This document shows positions 57,474 through 64,000 of a stretch of 64,000 nucleotides of DNA, piece after piece. The notes beneath the pieces were generated by a model. It did not search any database. It saw only the letters and a list, made by a program, of their open reading frames with translations, and was not told where the DNA came from. The position numbers and the translations under genes were made by a program. Each line of letters opens with the position of its first letter. Position 1 is the first letter of the stretch. Source of the DNA: Thermomonospora echinospora (GTDB lineage Bacteria > Actinomycetota > Actinomycetes > Streptosporangiales > Streptosporangiaceae); the NCBI RefSeq assembly GCF_900108175.1, contig NZ_FNVO01000027.1, forward strand, positions 1 to 64,000. Reading direction: 5' to 3'.

Positions 57474-58811
57474 CTACGGGCGGCCGAGGGCGCGGTAGTT
57501 CCAGCCGGCGGCGCGCCAGCGTTCCTTGTCGAGGGCGTTGCGGCCATCGACGATGTTCTTCTCGGCGACGACGGCGCCGAGGGCGTCGGGGTCCATCTCG
57601 CGGAACTCGGCCCACTCGGTGAGCAGCAGGACGACGTGGGCGTCGCGGGCGGCGTCGAGCGTGGACCCGCCGTAGGCCAGGGAGGGCTGGGCCCGGCGGG
57701 CGTTGTCGAGGGCCTGCGGGTCGTACACGGTGACCTTGGCGCCCTGGGAGCGGATGGTGGCGGCCACGTCGAGGGCGGGGGAGTCGCGCACGTCGTCGGA
57801 GTTGGGCTTGAACGCCGCGCCCAGCACGCCGACCGTGCGGCCGATGAAGGAGCCGCCGAGCAGCTCGCGGGCCAGGTCGACCATGCGGATGCGGCGCCGC
57901 ATGTTGATGGCGTCCACCTCGCGCAGGAACGACAACGCCTGGTCGACGCCGAGTTCGCCGGCGCGGGCCATGAACGCGCGGATGTCCTTGGGCAGGCAGC
58001 CGCCGCCGAAGCCGAGGCCGGGGCCCAGGAACCGGCCGCCGATCCGGTCGTCGTGCGACAGGGCCTCTGAGAGTTTGGTCACGTCGGCGTGGGCGGCCTC
58101 ACAGACCTCGGCCATCGCGTTGATGAAGGAGATCTTGGTGGCCAGGAAGGCGTTGGCCGACACCTTGACCAGCTCGGCGGTGGGGTAGTCGGCCACGATG
58201 AACGGGGAGCCCTCGGCGGTCATCGAGGCGTACACCTCGCGCAGCACCTGCTCGGCCCAGGCGGCGGCGTCCGGGTCGTCGGGGACGCCGATCACGATCC
58301 GGTCGGGGTGCAGGGTGTCCTCGACGGCGAAGCCCTCGCGCAGGAACTCCGGGTTCCAGGCCAGCACCGCGTCCCCGTTGGCGGGGGCCAGCCGGGCCAG
58401 CCGCCCGGCCAGCCGCCTGGCCGTGCCCACCGGCACCGTGGACTTGCCCACCACCAGGCAGCGGCGTTCCAGCCGGGGCGCCAGCGCGCCCACCGCCTCG
58501 TCGACGTAGCTGAGGTCGGCGGCGTACTCGTCGGGCTTCTGCGGGGTGCCCACGCAGATGAAGTGGACGTCGCCGAACTCGGCCACCTCGTCGTAGGAGG
58601 TGGTGAAGCGCAGCCGGCCGGCCGCCAGGTTGCGGCGCAGCACCTGCTCCAGGCCCGGCTCGTAGAACGGCAGGTCGCCGGCCGACAGCCGGTCGATCCG
58701 GTCCTTGTCGACGTCCAGGCCCAGCACCTCGAAGCCCAGGTCGGCCATGCAGGCCGCGTGCGTGGCGCCCAGGTAACCGGTGCCGATCACCGTCAGACGG
58801 TGGTGGGCCAA
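57474..58811 (-). CDS. ugd: UDP-glucose 6-dehydrogenase
   Basis: A 445-residue NAD enzyme oxidising UDP-glucose to UDP-glucuronate for surface polysaccharides. N-terminal NAD fold LTVIGTGYLGATHAACMADL; FICVGTPQKPDEYAADLSYV; LAWNPEFLREGFAVEDTLHP; catalytic Cys in GFGGGCLPKDIRAFM; VGVLGAAFKPNSDDVRDSPA; C-terminal VVAEKNIVDGRNALD. TTG 58811 is used: GGAGGGGAG lies at correct spacing. Diverges from the acyl-CoA dehydrogenase across a 78-bp region with an inverted repeat. Confidence 0.94.
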   Translation of the reverse strand: MAHHRLTVIGTGYLGATHAACMADLGFEVLGLDVDKDRIDRLSAGDLPFYEPGLEQVLRRNLAAGRLRFTTSYDEVAEFGDVHFICVGTPQKPDEYAADLSYVDEAVGALAPRLERRCLVVGKSTVPVGTARRLAGRLARLAPANGDAVLAWNPEFLREGFAVEDTLHPDRIVIGVPDDPDAAAWAEQVLREVYASMTAEGSPFIVADYPTAELVKVSANAFLATKISFINAMAEVCEAAHADVTKLSEALSHDDRIGGRFLGPGLGFGGGCLPKDIRAFMARAGELGVDQALSFLREVDAINMRRRIRMVDLARELLGGSFIGRTVGVLGAAFKPNSDDVRDSPALDVAATIRSQGAKVTVYDPQALDNARRAQPSLAYGGSTLDAARDAHVVLLLTEWAEFREMDPDALGAVVAEKNIVDGRNALDKERWRAAGWNYRALGRP

Positions 58812-58853
58812 GGCAACTCCCCTCCATCGCGGGCCGCCTGCCGCGTCCCTGCT

Positions 58854-58882
58854 CCGACCAGGGTTTTACTGGTCGGTAGCAT
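58854..58882 (+). promoter_or_regulatory. Operator-like perfect inverted repeat plus -10 box of the acyl-CoA dehydrogenase
   Basis: CCGACCAG (58854-58861), GGTTTTA, CTGGTCGG (58869-58876): 8-bp perfect arms. It is immediately followed by TAGCAT (58877-58882), a TAnnnT -10 box ending 7 bases before ATG 58890. The dyad would occupy the -35/spacer region, so a bound repressor would block transcription. It also lies upstream of ugd. Confidence 0.6.
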
Positions 58883-58889
58883 CAACTGT

Positions 58890-60059
58890 ATGAGTTCCGA
58901 CTTTCCCGCGTACGCGCCCTCCGAGGAGCACGAGCTCCTGCGCCAGACGGTCCGCGAACTCGCCGAGGCCAAGATCGCCCCGCATGCCGCGGAAGTCGAC
59001 GAGACCGGTGAGTTCCCGCAGAACGCCCTTGACGCGCTGGTGGCAGGCGATCTGCACGCCGTGCACGTCCCCGAGTCCTACGGCGGCGCCGGCGCCGACG
59101 CGCTCGCCACCGTGATCGTCATCGAGGAGGTCGCGCGGGTGTGCGCGTCCTCGTCGCTGATCCCGGCGGTGAACAAGCTCGGCACCGTGCCGGTGCTGCT
59201 GTCCGGTTCCGAGGAGCTGAAGAAAAAGTACCTCGCCCCGGTGGCGCGCGGCGAGGCGATGTTCTCCTACGCGCTGTCGGAGCCGGAGGCCGGCTCGGAC
59301 GCCGCGTCGATGAAGACCCGCGCGGTGCGCGACGGTGACCACTGGGTGCTCAACGGCGTCAAGATGTGGATCACCAACGCGGGAGTGTCGGAGTACTACA
59401 CGGTGATGGCCGTCACCGAACCGGGGGCCGGGGCGCGCGGCATCTCCGCGTTCGTGGTGGAGAAGTCCGACCCGGGCGTGTCGTTCGGCCCCAAGGAGCG
59501 CAAGCTCGGCATCAAGGGCTCGCCCACCCGCCAGGTCATCCTGGAGGACGTGCGGATCCCGGCCGACCGGATCATCGGCGCCGAGGGGACCGGCTTCAAG
59601 ACCGCCCTGGCCACCCTGGACCACACCCGCATCACCATCGCCGCCCAGGCGCTGGGCATCGCGCAGGGGGCGCTGGACCACGCGGTCGGCTACGTCAAGG
59701 AGCGCAGGCAGTTCGGCAAGTCCATCGCCGACTTCCAGGGCGTGCAGTTCATGATCGCCGACATGGCGATGAAGATCGAGGCCGCCCGCCAGCTCACCTA
59801 CCACGCCGCGATCAAGTCCGAGCGGGCCATGAACGGCGAGAAGGTGCCGGATCTGACGTTCGTCTCCAGCGCCTGCAAGTGCCTGGCCTCGGACGCGGCG
59901 ATGGAGGTCACCACCGACGCCGTCCAGCTGCTCGGCGGCTACGGCTACACCCGGGACTTCCCGGTCGAGCGCATGATGCGCGACGCCAAGATCACCCAGA
60001 TCTACGAGGGCACCAACCAGATCCAGCGCATGGTCATGGCGCGTCAGCTCCTCAAGTAG
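58890..60059 (+). CDS. Acyl-CoA dehydrogenase
   Basis: A 389-residue FAD enzyme of beta-oxidation, making trans-2-enoyl-CoA. Motifs: LALSEPEAGSDAASMKTRA-type stretch (ALSEPEAGSDAASMKTRAV), WITNAGVSEYYTVMAVTE (FAD), DVRIPADRIIGAEGTGFKTA, RRQFGKSIADFQGVQFMIAD, LLGGYGYTRDFPVERMMRD and the catalytic Glu in ITQIYEGTNQIQRMVMARQL. Normal length. ATG 58890 follows a -10 box by 7 bases, suggesting a leaderless mRNA under control of the inverted repeat. Chain-length preference unknown. Confidence 0.95.
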   Translation: MSSDFPAYAPSEEHELLRQTVRELAEAKIAPHAAEVDETGEFPQNALDALVAGDLHAVHVPESYGGAGADALATVIVIEEVARVCASSSLIPAVNKLGTVPVLLSGSEELKKKYLAPVARGEAMFSYALSEPEAGSDAASMKTRAVRDGDHWVLNGVKMWITNAGVSEYYTVMAVTEPGAGARGISAFVVEKSDPGVSFGPKERKLGIKGSPTRQVILEDVRIPADRIIGAEGTGFKTALATLDHTRITIAAQALGIAQGALDHAVGYVKERRQFGKSIADFQGVQFMIADMAMKIEAARQLTYHAAIKSERAMNGEKVPDLTFVSSACKCLASDAAMEVTTDAVQLLGGYGYTRDFPVERMMRDAKITQIYEGTNQIQRMVMARQLLK

Positions 60060-60067
60060 CGCCGGTG

Positions 60068-60105
60068 ACGGCCGCCGCCGCGCCGGAGCGGCGGGTGGCG
60101 GCCGT
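60068..60105. terminator. Large hairpin between convergent genes
   Basis: ACGGCCGCC (60068-60076) pairs with GGCGGCCGT (60097-60105), with a GCCGC/GCGGC inner stem. It sits between the acyl-CoA dehydrogenase stop and the LCP stop, so it probably terminates both. Confidence 0.6.
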
Positions 60106-60110
60106 GCCCC

Positions 60111-61748
60111 TCACTTGCACAGCTTCTGGGACGCGGTGCTGGTCTCCGGGCCCGAGCCGGTGGGACTGGCACCGGGCAGGGAGGGGAACTCGACCTCCTC
60201 GGCGCCGCGCCAGTCGGCGCCGACGATGATCTGGACGGTGTCGCCGAGCGCGGAGACCTTCTTGAGCTTGGCGCCGGGGATGGCGGCGGCCAGGGTCCGG
60301 GCGGAGTCGGCCTGCGCGGGACCGTACTGGATCTGGGTGACCTTCAGACCGGTGCGGGCGACGCCCGGCGGGACCGTGGTGCGGAAGCCCACCTCGCGCA
60401 GGTCCCCGGCGGCCTTGGCGGCCAGGCCGCGGGTGCCGACGCCGTTGCGGACGACCACGCTGATGTCGCGCGGCTGGACGGTGGGGGCGTTCGGGTCGCG
60501 GGTGGGCGTGGCGGCGGCGGTGGGCGACGGCTTGGTGAACGGCTGGTCCCGCCGGAGCCTGGAGAACATGTCGGCGGCCTTGTCCTGGTCCCACAGCACG
60601 GTGGACTGCGGCGCCGACCCGTTGATCGGCGTCATGTAGTTGTCGCTCTTGAGCGGGATCTTCACGAACGTGACGCTGTCGGGGGACAGGTCCTTCATCT
60701 GGTTGGCCAGGCCCGGCAGGTTCTCGGCGAGCTTCTTGTCCACCCGCAGGGTCTTCAGCGCCGAGTTGAGGAACCTGGTGGACTTGACCGGGTCGCTGAG
60801 GGTCTTGCTGCTGAGCGCCTGCTTGAGCAGCGAGGCCATGAACTGCTGCTGGCGGTCGATGCGGCCCAGGTCGCTGCCGTTGCCGATGCTGTAGCGGGCC
60901 CGGGTGAACGCCAGCGCCTTCAGCCCGTCCACGTGGGTGGTGCCGGCATTGAGGCGCAGGCCGCTCTTCTTGTCGTAGACCGGCTGCTCGACGCACACGT
61001 CCACGCCGCCGATGGCGTCCACCATGTTCACGAAGCCGTAGAAGTTGACCTCGACGTAGTGGTCGATGGACATGCCGGTGGCCCGCTTGACGGTGGCGAC
61101 CGTCAGATCCGGGCCGCCGTACTGGTAGGCCCAGGTCAGCTTGCCCTGCTGGGACGGGACGGGCGTCCCCTTGGCGCCCTCGGAGCCGTTGGACCGGTGC
61201 GCCGGGATGGTGACCAGCGAGTCGCGGGGCAGGCTGACCACCGCGATCCGGTCGTGCTCGCGCGACACCCGGACCAGCATCATCGTGTCGGAGCGCTCGC
61301 CGGGCTCGTTGCCGAGCCGGGCCGCCTTCTGCTGCTCGCGGGTCAGGCCCTCGCGGCGGTCGACCCCGGCGACCAGGATCGTCATCGCCCCCTTGGGGCC
61401 GTCGTCGCCGCCGAGCCCGCCGACCTCGACCTTGTCGAGGCTGCCGGCCACATAGCTCTGGAACGCCCACGCGCCACCCGAGGTGACCAGGACGAACGCC
61501 GACATCCCGCCGGTGACCATCAGGAATCGGCGCTGCCGCCGGGCGCCGGCGGCCGACCGGTGGCTCATCGAGCGGCGGGGCCGGCGGGGCCCCCGGGACT
61601 CCACCGCCACCCTGGGGGCGGGCACCCCGTCCACGGTGACCCCCTCGCCGGGGCGCTCCGGGACGGCGGGCTCCGCCGGGCCGGCCGGGCTCTCCGGCCG
61701 GGGGCGGAAGTAGCGCTCAATCGGATCGGAGTCGCCTGCGTCCGGCAT
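60111..61748 (-). CDS. LytR-CpsA-Psr (LCP) family wall-polymer ligase with LytR_C domain
   Basis: A 545-residue membrane protein: disordered cytoplasmic N-terminus with basic RRPRRSMSHRSA, one membrane segment (about 74-96), the LCP domain (MTILVAGVDRREGLTREQQK, ERSDTMMLVRVSREHDRIAV, SLPRDSLVTIPAH, RARYSIGNGSDLGRIDRQQQ) and a LytR_C domain near 430-520 (ISVVVRNGVGTRGLAAKAAG). LCP enzymes attach glycopolymers to peptidoglycan. Positions of the conserved Arg and Asp residues match. It shares a divergent region with the GT2 gene. Confidence 0.92.
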   Translation of the reverse strand: MPDAGDSDPIERYFRPRPESPAGPAEPAVPERPGEGVTVDGVPAPRVAVESRGPRRPRRSMSHRSAAGARRQRRFLMVTGGMSAFVLVTSGGAWAFQSYVAGSLDKVEVGGLGGDDGPKGAMTILVAGVDRREGLTREQQKAARLGNEPGERSDTMMLVRVSREHDRIAVVSLPRDSLVTIPAHRSNGSEGAKGTPVPSQQGKLTWAYQYGGPDLTVATVKRATGMSIDHYVEVNFYGFVNMVDAIGGVDVCVEQPVYDKKSGLRLNAGTTHVDGLKALAFTRARYSIGNGSDLGRIDRQQQFMASLLKQALSSKTLSDPVKSTRFLNSALKTLRVDKKLAENLPGLANQMKDLSPDSVTFVKIPLKSDNYMTPINGSAPQSTVLWDQDKAADMFSRLRRDQPFTKPSPTAAATPTRDPNAPTVQPRDISVVVRNGVGTRGLAAKAAGDLREVGFRTTVPPGVARTGLKVTQIQYGPAQADSARTLAAAIPGAKLKKVSALGDTVQIIVGADWRGAEEVEFPSLPGASPTGSGPETSTASQKLCK

Positions 61749-62110
61749 GGCTGGTCCCCCTCCTCCGTGCGAATACTGCCGCGGGTGGTCCCCACCTTAA
61801 AGTGGTCGACACCCTTGCGTTCGCTACCTCCACTCCGTGTCCTTGGAGTAACGTGGCGCCGAATTGACCTCTCTTCGGCGGGAGGCCGTGTGCTCCGGGC
61901 GTCCGCCCGGGTGTCCGGTCGACCGCCGCAGCCCCGGGCAGGAGGACCCAGATCGAGGCCTTACATCGGCTTTGGCCGGCCGTTGTCCGGCCCGCAGCCA
62001 CGTTCTGAGCCGTTTCCCACGACGGCTCGGAATTGGCGCACGATGGTTCGAACAGGAGAGGTAGCGGCTTGACCCGGTCCGCAGTGCCGGGTTCGTCCCT
62101 GAGAGTTCAG
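61749..62110. other. Divergent intergenic gap between LCP and GT2 genes
   Basis: A 362-bp gap. It contains CCACCTTAAAGTGG (61792-61805), a near-palindrome with CCAC/GTGG ends 44 bp upstream of the LCP start, and a TTGACC hexamer near 61864. No gene is supported; open frames crossing it lack ribosome sites. Confidence 0.4.
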
Positions 62111-63145
62111 ATGAATCCGTCACCCCACGCGCAAAGCGCCGAAGCAGCAGATCATCGCACCTGGCCGGCGGTGTCGGTGGTGATGCCGGTGCTCAACGAA
62201 GAGCGGCACCTGTCCGACGCGGTCCGCGCGATCCTCGGCCAGGACTATCCCGGCGAGCTGGAGCTGGTGCTGGCCGTCGGCCCCTCCCGGGACCGTACCC
62301 AGGAGATCGCCGAGAAGCTGGCCACCGAGGATCCGCGGATCATCGTGGTGGCCAACCCGACCGGCCGCACCCCGCAGGGCCTCAACATCGCCATCAAGGC
62401 CTCGCAGTACTCGATCGTGGTCCGGGTGGACGGGCACTCGCTGCTGCCGGCGGACTACGTGCGGGCCGCGGTGGAGACCATGGAGGAGACCGGCGCCGAC
62501 AACGTCGGCGGCGTGATGGCCGCCGAGGGCATCACCCCGTTCGAGAAGGCCGTCGCCCGCGCCATGACCTCCAAGATCGGCGTCGGTGCCGCCCGGTTCC
62601 ACACCGGCGGCGAGGCCGGCGAGGTCGAGACCGTCTACCTCGGCACGTTCCGGCGCAGCGCGCTGGAGCGGGTCGGCGGCTACGACGAGACGTTCGTGCG
62701 TGCCCAGGACTGGGAGATGAACCACCGGATCCGGCAGAGCGGCGGGCTGGTGTGGTTCACCCCCCGGATGCGCGTCACCTACCGGCCCCGGCCCGACCTG
62801 CGGTCGCTGGCCAAGCAGTACTTCCACACCGGGCGCTGGCGCCGGGTGGTCGGCCGTGAGCACCAGGGCACGCTCAACCTGCGCTACCTGGCGCCGCCGC
62901 TGGCGGTCGTGGCGATGGCGGCCGGTGCGGTGGCCGGGGCGCTGGGCTTCTGGCCGGGCTGGCTGCTGCCCGGCGGGTACGTCGCGGTGATCATGGTGGG
63001 CGGCAGCGTCGCCACCGGCCGCGGGCTGCCGCTGGCGGCCTGGCTGTGGCTGCCGCTGGTGTACGCGACCATGCACATCTCCTGGGGGGTCGGCTTCCTC
63101 ACCAGCCCGCCCGGCCTGGGGCAGCCCTCGGCTCCCAGACGCTGA
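62111..63145 (+). CDS. Family 2 glycosyltransferase (membrane-associated)
   Basis: A 344-residue GT-A enzyme. WPAVSVVMPVLNEERHLSDA (nucleotide-binding start), LVLAVGPSRDRTQEIAEKLA, SIVVRVDGHSLLPADYVRAA (metal Asp in VDGHS, in place of the DxD), and FVRAQDWEMNHRIRQSGG (catalytic-site ED-like QDWE) are seen, followed by two to three C-terminal membrane segments. ATG 62111 has GAGAG upstream and is preferred to 62033. The acceptor is unknown; LCP and Ugd nearby suggest cell-envelope polysaccharide. Confidence 0.9.
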   Translation: MNPSPHAQSAEAADHRTWPAVSVVMPVLNEERHLSDAVRAILGQDYPGELELVLAVGPSRDRTQEIAEKLATEDPRIIVVANPTGRTPQGLNIAIKASQYSIVVRVDGHSLLPADYVRAAVETMEETGADNVGGVMAAEGITPFEKAVARAMTSKIGVGAARFHTGGEAGEVETVYLGTFRRSALERVGGYDETFVRAQDWEMNHRIRQSGGLVWFTPRMRVTYRPRPDLRSLAKQYFHTGRWRRVVGREHQGTLNLRYLAPPLAVVAMAAGAVAGALGFWPGWLLPGGYVAVIMVGGSVATGRGLPLAAWLWLPLVYATMHISWGVGFLTSPPGLGQPSAPRR

Positions 63146-63224
63146 CCGAGACAGGGCCCGCTCTGTGGGGCTAGCCTGCTTCGTACCGGACGGGTGGTTT
63201 TCACCGGACCGCTAGGAGGCGGCG

Positions 63225-64000
63225 ATGTCCACGAGCGGGTCCAGGGGGATGTCCAACGGCGCCAGGCACGGTCTCGGGGCCGTCGTCGGCCTGGTCCTGA
63301 CACCGGTCATCGGATGGCTGCTGATGTTCGGCGTCGACCGGTTGTACAGGAGCATGCGGGTGTTCCGGGCGGAGGGGGCGGACCGCTGGCTCGGCGTGGC
63401 GGCCCTCGTCCTCGCGGCGGTCCTGCTGGGCCTCCTCGTGGGCTCGCGGCTGTCGCCGCTGGCCTCGCTGATCCCGGGCGTGGTCCTGACGGCGGTCGGC
63501 CTGCCCTGGCTGTTCGCGGCGGAGTGGTCGTTCCGCACCCTGCGGGACCTGCTGCCGGGGCGCTACTACATCCTGTACGCCAACCTGGGATCCCTCGGGC
63601 TATGGATCCTCGTCGGCTGTGTGCTGCTGGCCGCGTCGTTTCCGCCGTCACGCTGGCGTGGCGCCGCGTCGGCCGGACCGTCCCGCCAGTCCCAGTACGC
63701 ACCCCCGCCCGGAGGCCAGTGGCCGCCGTCGTCCCACCAGGTGCCGGGCCAGGTGCCGGGTCAGGGACCGGGAGACGCGCCGGCGCGGCAGCCGTCCGGT
63801 GTCGCCGGACCACCGCCGTTCGACCCGAACGCCCGCCCGTACGCCCCGCCGCCGCCCTGGTCAGCCCCCGGTGGTGAGGCCGTCCCCGGGCAGCCGGGGC
63901 AGCCGGGGCAGCCGGGTCCGGCCGTGCCGCAGCCGCCGTCACCCGGGTCCTCGGCCCAGCACGGCTCCCCGCCCCAGGGACCGGGTACCCCGCCCCAGGA
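63225..64000 (+). CDS. Four-helix membrane protein with proline-rich C-terminus (truncated by window edge)
   Basis: ATG 63225 follows AGGAGG at ideal spacing; the frame stays open to the window end (258 codons). Four hydrophobic segments (GLGAVVGLVLTPVIGWLLMF, WLGVAALVLAAVLLGLLVG, LIPGVVLTAVGLPWLFAAE, LGSLGLWILVGCVLLAASF) are followed from about residue 150 by a Pro/Gln/Gly-rich region with GQPGQPGQPG repeats. This resembles actinobacterial proteins with an N-terminal membrane bundle and disordered tail. No family recognised. Confidence 0.8.
   Translation, partial: MSTSGSRGMSNGARHGLGAVVGLVLTPVIGWLLMFGVDRLYRSMRVFRAEGADRWLGVAALVLAAVLLGLLVGSRLSPLASLIPGVVLTAVGLPWLFAAEWSFRTLRDLLPGRYYILYANLGSLGLWILVGCVLLAASFPPSRWRGAASAGPSRQSQYAPPPGGQWPPSSHQVPGQVPGQGPGDAPARQPSGVAGPPPFDPNARPYAPPPPWSAPGGEAVPGQPGQPGQPGPAVPQPPSPGSSAQHGSPPQGPGTPPQ

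Overview
The window is very GC-rich, compact DNA from an actinobacterium. Pointers are the GTG/TTG starts with 1-4 bp gene overlaps, WXG100/EccC type VII secretion, an acyl-CoA carboxylase epsilon subunit, an XRE/DUF5753 + DUF397 pair, an HGxxPAAW-type small membrane protein, a GlgX-TreY-TreZ trehalose operon and an IdeR-type iron box. Gene content and synteny (pccB-epsilon, ppc, birA, adenylate cyclase; purEK-gtrA-two-component system) fit a filamentous genus of the Streptosporangiales/Thermomonosporaceae or Streptomycetaceae. That placement is inference. It looks like ordinary chromosome: no IS element, prophage, tRNA, rRNA or CRISPR was recognised.

Layout. 1-6.4 kb: the N-terminal half of a biotin-carboxylase subunit (minus strand, cut by the window edge), a lipoprotein, a WXG100 protein, two GNAT acetyltransferases, small membrane/stress proteins, and an OhrR-like MarR regulator with a putative tandem operator. 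6.4-14.5 kb: a large FHA-EccC ATPase translationally coupled to a beta-propeller protein, divergent from a TetR-YbaK pair across a perfect inverted repeat. 14.5-24.8 kb: a complete monoderm Tad/Flp pilus locus (CpaB, TadZ, TadA, TadB, TadC, Flp pilin, three TadE/TadG-like pseudopilins) ending in a membrane LysM-BTAD protein. It has a structured leader and an internal tandem duplication that creates a 43-codon ORF between tadB and tadC. 25-27.2 kb: WhiJ-like XRE/DUF397 genes. 27.2-31.1 kb: the alkylation-repair operon alkA-ogt, beside a secreted esterase bracketed by two copies of the ogt 3' end. 31.2-33.9 kb: a Tat-dependent GMC oxidoreductase pair with an Fe-S-type cysteine motif.

34-45 kb: an NYN protein, the epsilon/beta acyl-CoA carboxylase genes, PEP carboxylase, biotin ligase, an Rv1264-like adenylate cyclase, a membrane Ser/Thr kinase, and bacterioferritin with its ferredoxin behind an iron box. 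45-52 kb: glgX-treY-treZ (glycogen to trehalose) and a small membrane protein. 52-57 kb: an OmpR/histidine-kinase pair, a GtrA protein, purK-purE and a CoA-binding protein. 57-64 kb: UDP-glucose dehydrogenase, acyl-CoA dehydrogenase behind a strong operator-like inverted repeat, an LCP ligase, a family 2 glycosyltransferase and a membrane protein cut by the right edge.

How the genes work together. Three themes recur. Central carbon and acyl-CoA supply: carboxylase subunits, the biotin ligase that activates them, PEP carboxylase and acyl-CoA dehydrogenase. Cell surface: Tad pili, EccC, LCP, Ugd, GT2 and GtrA. Storage and stress: trehalose, bacterioferritin, alkylation repair and OhrR. Many intergenic gaps hold long GC-rich hairpins placed as terminators, and several genes appear to be read from leaderless mRNAs. 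All functional calls are from reading motifs and family resemblance; no database search was run.
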